Origin: Poteriospumella lacustris
Taxonomy: Eukaryota; Sar; Chrysophyceae; Chromulinales; Dinobryaceae
Length of the DNA stretch: 64,000 nt
Direction of reading: 5' to 3'
Assembly (NCBI GenBank): GCA_008000375.1
Contig: SMOI01000091.1
Coordinates: forward strand, 49,166-113,165
Made by a program: the position numbers and the translations under genes. The notes under the pieces are model-generated. The model was not told the DNA's origin, ran no database searches, and worked only from the letters and a program-made list of their open reading frames with translations. Below, in pieces: positions 1 to 12,500 of this stretch (position 1 is its first letter; the number at the start of each line of letters is the position of its first letter).

Positions 1-3000
1 GCCCGGGCTGGCAGTTTTCTCCGCACTGGCTGATGAATGGACACTGCCCAATTCCGACATGGTGATCTCTACGGCCGTCGATTCCCGCAAGTCCGTTTTA
101 CTCGACGATTTCTGTGAAATCATCACGGGTGGGATATGCAAGATATCCCCGACGTGATGAAACCAGTTCTCTTTCGTTGCGCGCGACGGGCGCATCATAT
201 CGATAAAACTATCACGCGCAAGATCGTCATGATGACCATTGCCGCCGCCACCACCGCCACCACCGCCGCCCTGATGATCGGCGGGGGATTGCATGTCCTG
301 GGTGGCTGCTTGTTGAATCGTACGACGACGTTGTTCTTTCTTCGAACGAGCGCCGACCAACTTGTCTTCCACCGCGCTATCGTCACATTCGTTTTCAAAC
401 GTACAAAACTGGACGACCAATCCGCCGAGATCTTTCGTATGGGCGGGGTCTTCCAAAAACTTCATCAACGACCGGGCGCCCATGTAAATCGCATCACACT
501 GCAACGTACGCAAATGAATGTTCAAGTTGTAGACAAAGGTAATCCAGGCCTCATCGATGAAGGCACTGGCGACATCCGTTTGAGAGACCGCTTGCAACAG
601 CAGATCATTCGTATCAATGTAATACGGCGTGGAATACGTACCCAACCCCGCAAACTTGAACGCCGCCGGTAACTTTGTTTGGCCCAAGGGGCACAATGGC
701 TTGCAGGATTTGGTGAAATGGGCTTCATCGAAGAGAACATCGATGTACGCGAGTGTAGAATCGGGCGAAATACCCACACGCAAGGAGTTCTTCAACCGAC
801 GTTGAATGGGACAACGGAAACATGCGTGATCATAGGACGAAATGAAGTTCAGGAGTCGTTGGGTGCGACGATGACGTAGTTGGCGCATATAATACGAGCC
901 CAAGGGTGGGGTCAAGAAGAGCACGACGTAATACGTGAACATTTCGACCGAAAACAGTTTCCATTCCAACAATCGATTGATTTCTTTGGCGAATTGGTAA
1001 TATTGCGCGGCCAACAAGGTGGGTTTCAAACAATCCGGACGACGCAGGGGCAAATGCCATGCACCACCACGAGAGGAGAAAGGCTCATTGGAACCCATCA
1101 AATTCATGCGATACGCATGGAAGATCATGTCTTGATCGACCATACGAATCTCTCGACGTCCATCTTTGCCACTCTTATGGGTAATCGGTCGAATCTTCAT
1201 CCATTTGCTTTCGCCGTGTTCATTGAATTCATCCCCAGGCTTTGACGTATGGTGAAACATCGGATTCTCGGCGGAAAACATGCTGTCAATACTGACCGCC
1301 GGTTGTCCTGGGTCCCGTCGACGCGATTTACCACCCATCCCATCTTCGTACGTGTCATAGAAGAACGCCTTGCCGAAGATATCCAAGTTACGTTTCTCTT
1401 TGTCTTCCCAATCGTAGTACTTCTTGTACCGATAATAGGCAAGCGGCAAGAGAATCAAGGCAAAGAAGCCAATGCAACTACCGATGAATCCACTCAAGCC
1501 AATCTTGTCATACAAGAACTCTTGGAACGGATCATAACATTGATCGGTGGTATACCCATTCTCGCATTGATACGGGCAATTGCCGTTGTACCAAGCCGAT
1601 TGTGTATAAATCGCGTGAGGAGGTTTGTTGGTACATGGCATACAGGGGCCACTCCCTCCTGGACTAAACAATCCTACTTCACAAGCGACACAGATACGTC
1701 CTTGAGTGGCAGAATTACCAAAGCCTGGGTCACAATCTGGTAACATCACCGGACCAGCACTGCCAGCGGACGCGGGTAACACACCCGCTTGTACACCCAA
1801 TGCTTGAAACTGACCGGGATTACCACCATTCGCAGCGATGGATCCTTCGAAGGTCAATGCACTCGTTGATTTGATGGCCGAATACGTCGCCAACGAAATA
1901 TAGCCACCACCTCCTCCACCACCGGGGAAAATTCCACTGCCACCATTACCACCTCGTGCAAAAATGAAGCCATCCCCGTTGATACTCTTGAATTGCATGG
2001 AAATGTAGCCACCCGCACCTCCTCCGGCATTGGAGACACCGTTGTTACCATTCGCCGTCAAGTTTCCGTGGAGATTCACATTGATGGCTTTCACATTGAT
2101 GTATCCTCCGCCTTGACCTCCTTGTTGACAGGCCCATGAAACGTTGTAGTAACATCCTCCTCCACTGCCATAGGCAGTGTGTGTCAGCGATCCGTACGAA
2201 CGTCCACCGGTGGGTACTGCGGCTTGACCCGTACCACCAGAACCTCCAAAGCCACCACCTCCACCACCAGAATTGGGGAAACTACCTCCTGCACCAGCAC
2301 CTTGTCCAGCGGACAAGCCCATACCATCCGTACGGATCACCGTGCCCTTCGCAATGTTCACATCGTGACCGCACAAGGCAATACCCGCACCATGCACAAA
2401 GGATCCATTCGAGAGAATCAACGAGCGTTGCGCATTCAGCACAATCGAATTGGAGACATACGTCGTCACATTGCAATTCGATTGGTTGAAGACAAACGAA
2501 TACCCGGGATTGATCTTGCCGGACATGGCCATCAACGAGACGTTGTATCCATAGATGTTCTTCGCCGACATGATCACTTGGCTGACGTCCACATTCGACA
2601 ACGAGATGTTGACGGTTGTATACACTCCGAAGGAGATGTTGTTTCCGGCAAAGGCGGCATTTTCCTTGACCGGACCGTAGAGATGCACAATATCCGTGGA
2701 ATTGATCGTCAACGAACTCGACAACAGAATCGATGATGGTGACAACAAGGTGAAATTCTTGCAGAAAATGGTCGAGGGTGTGTTGTTGCTGGTTTCCAAC
2801 CGAGAACTGACGAAAGTGATGGCATCGGCACGTGTCACACCGATATTCCCATCCTCCGGTGCATCATTGACCGAGGTGACGTCGGCATAGATCACCGTCG
2901 AGTTGGTGATCACAATGTTGGAGCACAAGGCTTGTAAGCTTTTGCTGCTGCGCTTGCAGGTCTTGTTTTCTTCGAGGACCAACGATTTCGTGACCAACGT

Positions 3001-5931
3001 GGAATAATCCGTGACATAGACACGACCAACTGATGGGGGTAAATTACTCAACACGGTCGCTGCATACGGTTGAAACGCTGCACCACGTGAGTTACGCACC
3101 GTAATGGAGGCGGATAAACCAGGTTCAGATGCGGTCACGTATAAAAATTGCACATACAACGTTCCTGGTGCACCATAGAGACAACGACTCAACCCGGTAG
3201 ACAACTGTGGACCAACGTAGACACCACCATCATAGGAGACACCCGCGACAGATCCATAGAAAAGACTGCGAAGAAATGTCGACGTCAACGCCACGCGACC
3301 AAAGATCTACACAACACACGAAACACACGTTCAGAGTACCACTCACACGGCCCACACCTACAACACCACTTACCGTCACCGACACACGGCCGCCACCGCC
3401 TGCACCACTGTTTGCAAATGCTGAATTGCCACCATTGACCGTCACGGATCCGCTGCATGTAAAGTTGGCCGTCGCAATGACTACAGACCCACCGGAACCT
3501 GCACCAACATTCGGACCTGGTGCGGAAGATCCTTTGCAACTGATCGTACCACGCTTGGTAACCACAACGGAGGTGGTACTGTTCAAGACAATGACACCAC
3601 CACCATACGAACCAGGTCCGCCACCAGAACCAATCGCTGGATTGATCGTATCATACTGATACACGAAGTCGGGATACACACGTACACTGCCCACTTGAGA
3701 ATATGAGTTTACGTACGTCACGTTGCCGCACAATGGACGACCACCATTGCCACCGTAGCTTCCACCAATGCCTTGTTCGGACACACTTGGTGAGCCGGCA
3801 CCATCACCACCGGCACCCAACGAATCGGTGATCAAATGACCTTGGATTAAGATCTTTTTCGGCGATTGGAAATACAAATTGGGGCCCTACAGAGAGACAG
3901 ATAAGACAGCACACGTCAAACCACAAATCCGAGTCAAGGTGAAACACTTCAACGAACATACCTTGATGCTGGAATCATTGAAGATGGAAATACCATTGGA
4001 CGCGATCACCGCGAATTGACACCCTCCATCGACCACCGCGTGCGTATTGGGACCCAACGAGAAGGAGCCGACGTGAAACACACAAGGATTCATGGACACA
4101 CACTATAGAAAAGAGGACTCGGGTAAGACTTTGCCGGTCCACCGAGCCAATAGACAACAGCCCACGAACAACTTACCTTGAACGTCACGTTGGCCGAGTA
4201 GAAGCTGCAATCGTCCATCGAACCACTCTCGCACGTTACTTGTTTCCCACACGGAAACGTTCTTGTTGAATCAGCTTTGGTAGGAGCGGATGAGGGTTGG
4301 CTGCTAGGCTGTGTCGTTGGGCGTTGTGATGGTTTCGATGATGGCTGCCCCGTTGGGAATCGTGTTGGTCGACTAGAAGGGGAAGTCGACGGGAACGAAG
4401 AAGGTTGCGCTGAGGGCACAGATGTAGGTTGCATCGTAGGCTCCGAAGAAGGCTCCGACGATGGCTCTGCTGTGGGCTGCGAGGATGGAGTCCCTGACGG
4501 GTAAGCTGACGGTTGCGCCGAAGGGGTCGTACTGGGTTCAGAGGTGGGTCGAGACGTAGGAGCAGAATTTGGACGTTTCGATGGTGTTGAGGTCGGGACG
4601 GAGCTCGGTCTTGATGTGGTTGGGATGGAAGTTGGACGTGAGGACGGTTGCGAGGATGGTTGGGACGATGGTACCAGACTCGGTCGACTAGACGGTTCGG
4701 TCGATGGATGGGAACTTGGATTCGAAGTCGGGGCTGAGGTCGGTGGCTCTGTGGGGTAATCCGATGGTGTATCTGTTGGATTCGCAGTAGGCCGGGATGT
4801 TGGACTCGACGAAGGACGGCTGCTTGGTTGGGAAGTGGGGCACGACGATGGTTGCGATGTAGGGTGCGTTGTTGGCTGGGACGTTGGCTGACGTGTAGGA
4901 TGAGAGGTGGGCTGCCTGGTCGGATGAGATGTTGGCTGTCGTGTTGGTTGTCGGGTTGGTTGTCGGGTTGGTTGAGATGTTGGCTGCTTTGATGGACGAG
5001 CCGATGGCTGCGAAGATGGCTGTGAACTCGGATGAGCGGTCGGCTGAGTGGTTGGTTTCGAAGATGGATGGGATATCGGCTGCGAAGAAGGATTGGAAGA
5101 AGGAAATGAGGAAGGCTGTGAAGTTGGAAAATGTGTGGGCACTTTTGTTGGTCTTCGAGTGGGTACATGTGTTGGAATTTCTGTAGGAACAGCAGTGGGA
5201 GTTTCAGAAGGGACTGCAGTCGGAGTCGCCGTAGGCTCTTCTGTCGGGACTGCAGTGGGAGTTTCAGAAGGGACTGCAGTCGGAGTTGCCGTAGGTTCTG
5301 CAGTCGGGACTGCAGTGGGAATTTCAGTTGGGATCGCGGTTGGAATTTCAGTTGGGATTTCGGTTGGAACTTCAGACGGTACCGCTGACGGTACGTAGGT
5401 CGGTTCCGCAGAGGGAGTCTCCGTTGGAGTGGCTGAGGGGGTCTCAGAAGGAGAGGCCGAAGGCACAGCGGTGGGTATCTCCGTTGGCACTTCCGTTGGA
5501 ATTGCTGTTGGCACGCAGCTTGGAACCCTGGTTGGGGCATCTGATGGTGCGGCTGTTGGTATTGCCGACGGGGCAGCTGTTGGTTCTGCCGAGGGAACAG
5601 CAGAAGGTGTCACTGTGGGGGCCGCAGTCGGTACTGCCGTTGGAATATGTGATGGAACCACAGTCGGGACAGCCGATGGCACAGCAGTTGGTACATGCGT
5701 TGGAACTGCAGTAGGTACATGTGTTGGCACTGCGGTGGGAATCGCCGTTGGGGCTGCAGTTGGAGTTCTTGTTGGAATGTAGGTCGGATGGAACGATGGA
5801 GTACCAACGAATATGGTCGGTCTCGAAGTGGGAAGAACATCTGCAGTGCGAATATTATGTCTTCCGGATGAAGAATAGATTGTATTCAAAAATAAAAGAA
5901 AGGATATTTGCTGTACAATTGGAAAGTACAT
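1..5931 (-). CDS. Type I membrane protein with PT-repeat stalk and Gly-rich ectodomain (3' partial)
   Basis: A cell-surface protein of at least 1905 residues that runs off the window. The ATG at 5931 opens a hydrophobic signal peptide (FLLFLNTIYSS core), followed by about 500 residues of x-P-T/S repeats. Then come a Gly-rich region of beta-helix character (residues about 600-1320, many GGGG and NxS/T sites), a Cys-rich segment (about 1330-1400), a TM helix (about 1405-1430, IGFFALILLPLAYY) and a long cytoplasmic tail. The tail holds a second hydrophobic stretch near residue 1596 and a poly-Gly run. Three introns with good GT-AG ends, at 4176-4103, 3961-3887 and 3373-3307, keep the frame. The layout resembles Gly-rich membrane proteins of plants and stramenopiles, but I cannot name a family. 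A role in adhesion or as a wall/scale receptor is inference. It is divergent from the giant ASH gene. Confidence 0.85.
4290..5850 (-). repeat. Codon-level P-T/P-S repeat array
   Basis: Degenerate 12-bp units encode x-P-T/S-x (for example AVPTAVPT, then SQPSSQPS types). The array splits into an N-terminal block of [A/I/V]PT[A/E/H] units and a C-terminal block of QPSSxPTS units. It gives long open frames on several other frames of both strands, which are periodicity artefacts. Such Pro/Ser/Thr stalks are usually O-glycosylated. Confidence 0.9.
5191..5310 (-). repeat. Near-perfect 60-bp tandem duplication within the PT array
   Basis: Positions 5191-5250 and 5251-5310 are nearly identical 60-mers (both contain GCAGTGGGAGTTTCAGAAG) and stay in frame. 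This suggests recent unequal exchange or slippage in the stalk. Confidence 0.85.
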
Positions 5932-6200
5932 CTTTATCTTTGAAGTTGTATGCCCGCGCGAATCACGTCACCAGCATTCAACTGTCAAAAGAGTCCTGAA
6001 TACGAAACAATTGTTTCGGGAAATCCGCTCTATTTGCTCAAATAGATTGTTCACAACTTGGAAATGTCCAAGAATCAATCTCTTGATCGCTTACAAATCC
6101 ACAAATGCATCGATGATTCGAATGCAGACCTCCGACCGACAAAAAGCGAAAATCGCCAACCAATCTCTTTGTACAAGATCCTACAATGATAACGCATAGT
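5932..6200. promoter_or_regulatory. Divergent intergenic region, membrane protein / ASH gene
   Basis: AT-rich spacer between two divergently transcribed genes. No TATA box or other motif stands out. It presumably holds both promoters. Confidence 0.4.
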
Positions 6201-6562
6201 AGGAGGCATTAAGTTCATATATATGTACAAATGAACACGACGACGATGACGAAAGTCCGTCCCCGTCCCCATCCAGCAGCAGAGACTCGACGACGCCCGT
6301 CGCCCAACTCACTTTTGAAGAAGCGTTCGCCAAATGCAATTATTCTCTTGAAGATTTGCTGCTGCATAGAACATATTTGACTCTTCTTCCTGGATATCAA
6401 TTTAAAACGTGCTCAGAAGGAAAGCCTTTCATCAATCCTCCTACTTTCGATCACGTTTTCCGCTTTGCAAATCGCGGTGATTCATTTGCCTCCGCGAAGT
6501 TGGAAAGTTTCTTGAAGTATCTCGAGAGGGAGAAGTGTCGTCGTCCATTTAAAGATGGATGA
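6200..6562 (+). other. Coding-like open segment, probable 5' exon of the ASH gene
   Basis: One frame is open from a TAG at 6197-6199 to TGA 6560-6562. It reads like protein (TFEEAFAKCNYSLEDLLLHR, then NPPTFDHVFRFANRGDSF) but contains no ATG. It lies in a different frame from the ATG at 6555. An intron such as 6477 to about 6566 (GTGATT...GCAAG) would splice it into the downstream frame. An upstream initiator exon or a sequence indel could also explain it. Confidence 0.45.
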
Positions 6563-9500
6563 ATTGCAAGTTGACAATGCCTATTTGGAGTTTGGCGATC
6601 TTGACTTTTCTCCTGAAATTCATCACGTTTCGCCACCTATCTGCGTAAGGAATGTTGCGGAGTTTCCCGTTACTCTCAACTCATCTGTACAATACCCGAA
6701 TACCATGGAGGAATTTCCTGTTCGACTATGCACTCAAAACTTCGACAGCAGTGATATTACGATTCCTCCTGGTGAATGTGCGTCGTTGTCGTTCGTACTT
6801 CAACCGGACAGTGTGTACATGAGTGATCACAACCTTGGAACATCCTTTTTCAAAGTTTCTCGTCGATTTTTCTTGTCCTACAAGTGTCCTGATGGCGTTC
6901 AAAAGTCATTATCAATGAGTTTTGCGGCTAATTTATGTATATCTGTGATGTACTTGGAGAATCCATCGGTGACCATTGAAAACAAAATGGCAGGAGACGA
7001 GTTTTCCCACGACATAATGATTTGGAACCGATCAGAGTCCAATCTTCATTTTCAGATTCAAGATGCTCAAGTTATCAAGAGTGGGGAAGTGGAACCAATG
7101 GTTTCTTTGTCGAGCAATGGGATGGTTGTTGATACAGCAATGTCTGATGCGGTCATTGTTGTCCCGTCGTTCGCACCAAAGATCATCACGATTCGAATGG
7201 TTTCTCAGGTAAAGATCGATGACCTAGTGATTCATCTGTTGCTGATTCCCATAACATAACCTCTATTCCAATGCTCCTCAACAGACTCCTGGAAAGTTTA
7301 CTTTGAAGTACAAATTCGTGAACGTGCGGAATACATCGAACGTGTCGTTCTTTGAGTTGCAAGGCTCGATCGTGGACCCCAAGGTACGAAAGATCTGTCA
7401 TGGGCACATGTATGTTGTCAACGGAAATTGACCTTTCGGCCTTACGTCACACAGGATATGAAACGATGGCAACTGATGGATGATGAGAACTCGAACATCA
7501 TCGAAGTCCAAAACGGAGTGAGGAAGCTCTATTTGGGTGACTTTTTCTTCGGGCAACGTACGGTAAGTGCTATGTTTTGTGTTGAGCAATTTTAGCAAAG
7601 TGGGATTGATCACGTCGTCTTTATTGGTAGGTCCGAAAGGTTTCAGTGGTGAATATGGGCTCGACCGAGCTACGGTTGGAGCTATCTCGCAATTCCTCGT
7701 CGAACAAAGAGGTACCGTATCCGTTTCCTTTCTTCCGATTCAATTGTATGTGTCCAATTGAAATGACATTTAATTCTATTGTCTCGTGACCCATAGATTC
7801 GCTTTTATTTCTTGGATGAGAAGGACGGAGAAATCTACCTAGAAGATGAGGAGAGTCGCCAGTCCACCGTGGTTGTGCCCCCACCCAAGGCCAAAGAAAG
7901 TCAACCGTTGGTAGCACAAGTTCGAAATCCCTATGCAGCCATTTGGAATGAAAGTTGGCAATCTGAAAATCAACGTGGCTGGGATTCCTTTGATAGTTCC
8001 TACACCTCTGCGTCCAATGCGAATTTGTCCATCAGTAAACTCTGTATGCGCTTGTTTTCGTACGAATACGTGGAACGAGGAGACGAAGAAGACTTGAATT
8101 TTGGGTTGATGCGACCCATGCACACCCAACGCAATAGTAGTCAGTCGCATGCACAAACAGGCTTGATACGGCGTCATGTCGCAAAGATGTTAACCATTCC
8201 ATCTGGTGGGAAGATGACGTTGGTGGCGGAAGTATGCCCCTCTCAAGAGCATCACGAAAATTTATCGCATGAGTATGCACAAGTCATGAAGCGGGTGACC
8301 GAAGTTCGTGTAAATTCGTCCTATGGTGAGACGGTTCCCGATGAATCAGCGGTTTCGACCACCATGACGGCGAAAGAAACGATTTCCTTTGAATATCGGG
8401 CCTGTATGTGCAAGATTGGCGTCAGTCCACCGTCGCAAAGTTTGGGTGAATGCCATTTGGGGGAATCGTACAAGGTCCCCATCACCGTTACGAATTTGAG
8501 TGAATTGCCGGTGACATTGCGTCCGGTCATTGCTTCCAGTGGTTGCGAGATATCCCTCAGTGATGTGAAGCTGGCGCCCTTGGAGAAGAAAAACATCACC
8601 ATTCGGTTAGTTCCAACGATTGTGACACCGCATTTCATTGCTACAGTGAAATTCCGTTCAGTGGTGGGGATGGTGGAAGGTGAATTGGAAGTCACTGGCA
8701 AAGCTACCAGTGCCTTACCGTTACGCTTCCATAGTCTCTTCTATCAATTGAGTGGCAGTCTGGTCCGAAACAATCACCAATTGCATTTTGGACGTGTGAT
8801 TTGCAACATGAGCAATTTTGCGAAAGTGCGGGTGAAGAATACGTCACGTATTGGCATGAAATTGAGCTTTTGGAACCATACGTCGACCCGGCTACGAATG
8901 ACATCCGCGACAGTTGAATCTGATGCCATGCCCGCATTAGAGAAAGTAGCCAGTTTTGACCAAGAAGCTGCCGAACTGATGCGAAGTGACATTGAAGAAT
9001 TGAAGTGGGGTTTGAGTTTCAACGAAAACCATCAGTTTTCTGCGACCAAAGGGCCGGGGTTGAAAGGGGAAAGCAAATTGTCCAGCAATGTCGAAGCCTT
9101 GGATGTGACACCACTTCAATCCAAACGATCGTCCGAATTTAGCCGTCGACATGGCTCTCTCGGTCACGAACGAGCCTTGATGGAGCGATACTCCGAATTG
9201 CATCATTTGGCGTCCTTTCAAGATCTGGGCTCCGAATTGATTCGTGAACGAGAACAGCGCGACAAGGAAGCGGCTGCGTTGACGGCCAACAAAGCATCAA
9301 CGCGAGGTGACAATTCCACCCGAGAAATGATTGATACGATGAAGAAGTTGGTGTTTCCGTGGCTCTTTCGGGAATTAGACACCGACAAATTGATCACCGA
9401 CATTGAAGGGGCGGAAGTCACCGCGTTTTCCCAATTCAGCAATCAAGATTGTGTGAAACCTTTCTTAACCCAATCGACGGATGGCAACGATGATCAAGAA

Positions 9501-12500
9501 AAAGCCCGGGCCGCACAAGATCTACAACAACGGTTGGAAACGTGGTTCTCCAAGTCGTATGTCCCAGTCTTTCGTGGTGATGAAGCGGATTCCTCCTTGC
9601 TACCACCGGATTATACCCCCGCGATTGATGTCCGCTTGTATCCCGGTGAAGAACGCGACTTGATCTTTGAGTTGCATCCGGTGTTCAACGAAGAATCGGA
9701 CATCGATGGCAAACTCTTCACGAGTTCCATCATCGCGAAGATTGATCCCGTCGATCCGAATGCGTTGTCGCAAGTTTTGACGGAAGCCCTGCAAGAAGAC
9801 GCCGAATTGGAACGGACCATCCAAACCGATCCAACCGCCATTCGTCGCTTGTCGTTGTATTCGATTCCCATTCATTATCAATCGTTTTGCGCCGAGTTTG
9901 CGGTGATTCCTCGCACCTTAAACTTTGGTCGGACGGTGGTGGGTGAATCGGTGGTACGGTATTTACGCATCGTCAACAAATCCCCTTTGTATTGCCCGTA
10001 TGTCATTGAGAAATCGGGTAGTATTGCCTCCGGCTTTCTGACCGTGACCGGTGGACGGAAAGGCATTGTACCACCGCTCTCCTCGGTCAATTTGGAGGTG
10101 CGGTTCAAGCCGACCATGCCATTCATCTTGGAAGAAGACTTGAAGATTCGAAACGTGATCAATGCCTTGAACGATCAAATCGTGCCCATGAAAAGCAAAG
10201 TCTTACGCACGGATACCTTTGCCATTGCGCTGCAAGATGAAGCTGCGACTATCGCCACCAACCAAGATGACGCCACCAAAGCGGGTGAGGGGCCACAACT
10301 GGGGGAAGGATCGTTGTTGTCGATGCAAAATATGATCGATCAAGAGTACCGCGACACGTTCAATGCGCTGTTGGCGTTCATCAGCGGTGGAGCCCGTGCC
10401 ACATCGTCCATCCCTCTGACTTCGTCGTCCGCGCTATCGGCTATGGGAGGAGGAGGAGGAGGAGGGGGGTCGGTATCGGCTGCCAATGGTGGTGGACCAT
10501 CGTCCTCTTCTGGAGGCGCTGCTACGGCGTCGTCGTCGAGTGGCAGTAAAGACCACGCGTCACAAACGTCGCTGTACAAGTACATGGGCAGCAGTGCCGT
10601 CGGAAAGAATCCATCGATCGTGGTCAAGTTCATTCTGCGCAACATGACGAGCAAAACGCGTCAATTTGTCGTGGACAGTACCAGCAACGACGCTGTCGAA
10701 TTGTTGGACTTGTCCCAGCTCTCCTTGCATGACGTGGGCGAAGAAAAATCGGCGGAAGTGATGACGTCCTTGCGCACGTTGATTGGGCATCCGCATAACT
10801 TCGCCCCGATTCCGGAAGTCCTTCAAAACGTCCTGTGTATGCGCTGTCATTTCAGCAGTCGCTTGGAGAAACAACAGAAATTGAATCTCCAGGCGGTGGA
10901 AGACGACGAAAGCTTGCAAGCCCTGTTGGATCAACTGGAGAAGATGCAACAGAAATTGAAGATTGCCCTGCGCAAGAACAAAGCCGAGAAAATCGTGAAA
11001 TATCGCAAGAAAGTGGAAGATTGCATTCAGCAATTGGCCAGCAAGGCATCGTCCAAGTCCTCGATTGATCAAGGTGGGAGCAGCAAGGGAAGCAAGAAGA
11101 AGACGGGAACCACCGCCTCGGAGAAGGCCACGACGCACATGATCACAGAAGATACCGAATTGGCCCATTTCGTCGAATTGGCGCCGGAAGAGGAAGTTCA
11201 CATTGAAATGCGCTTGTCGTATTTGCCGTCGGCTCAATACCGCTTGTGGAAAGGATTGTTGCCGTTCATTGGACGCGTACGTGTCTTTGAATTGCGTCAC
11301 GAGGACATCAAGAAGACATTGTATTTCGGGACGATGTTGTATGCGTCGACGATTGAAATGTCGTCGTTGTCGGAGACCGGGCGTAGTCGATTGAATTCGT
11401 TTGAAAGCGATGTGAATTCGGAAGTGTCGTCGGTCGGCTTTGACCGCAAATTGTCGTTGGGCCACATCAAAGAAATGGACGCGAAGAGCGCCCCGTTCTT
11501 GGTCACCATTCCCTTGTGGTGTTCGATGATGACGAAACAAGTCTATCCGAAGTACAAGAAGATTCCGTTCAATGTCGTCGGTGGCAGTGTGAAATTGACT
11601 CGTTCTCGGAAGGACAACAGTATGGGGGGTACCTTCATGGTGACCGCGTTTCATGAGAAAAGTGGCCAAATGGAGTTTCTGATCGACGAGAAATTCATTC
11701 CGATTCAAATTGTGACGGAGAACAAGACCATTGAAATGAAACAATACGGAAGCATGTTGATCAAGGTGCAAGATACACCCTCGGGCACGACCAGTTACGG
11801 ATTGGATACGAAGGATTTGAGTGGCAATGCGAACGCCTCGCATCACCATCAAAAGGCGACGAAAGAAACGCCGTTTCATGATTTGTCCGCCAAGCGATTC
11901 GTCACGTCGTTGTCGAATTCGCAACGACAACGTTCCCGAAAGACGTTTTTATTGCGCTGGAATCCTTCCCAATTCGTGGAGTTGCCGTCGGAAGAATTCA
12001 AATTGATTGGCGCGTTGAAAGTTACGTACGGGGCCATCGACAACACCTACTACAGCATCCTCTTGCCCTTCGTCTGTGCGTACCAACACAAAAGCATCAT
12101 CGACGTGGACAAGTACTGTAGTTTGGGTGAGCGTAGCATTGGTTCGTATTCGACGTTGCAGTTCAGCATCAAGAACACGTCGGACGAAGAAGAATTGCAT
12201 TACATCGTCACGGCGGAGTCATCCGATGTGCAAACGGCGAAAGGTTTCATTGAAATCATCGCGGGTAAATCGGGGGTGATTCCACCAGGCGAATCGAAGA
12301 ACGTGTCCATTCTCTTTACTGCGACGGCGGTGGGACGTTTCAGTCAGAAGTTATGGGTACAGAACATCCGTGATGGGTTTGACCAGCGACGTATTGTGGC
12401 CCAAGCCAACGTCATCGTCTCGCCGGCCCGGTTTGTCGTGTTTCCAGATTTGGAACCGGCTGATTTGACGGCGAAAAAGAAAGAAATAGATTTTGGATTG

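Noticed and set aside
4236-5840. Long overlapping frames on both strands across the PT arrays
   Set aside because: They arise because 12-bp codon periodicity keeps several frames open; none has a start context, signal peptide or domain.
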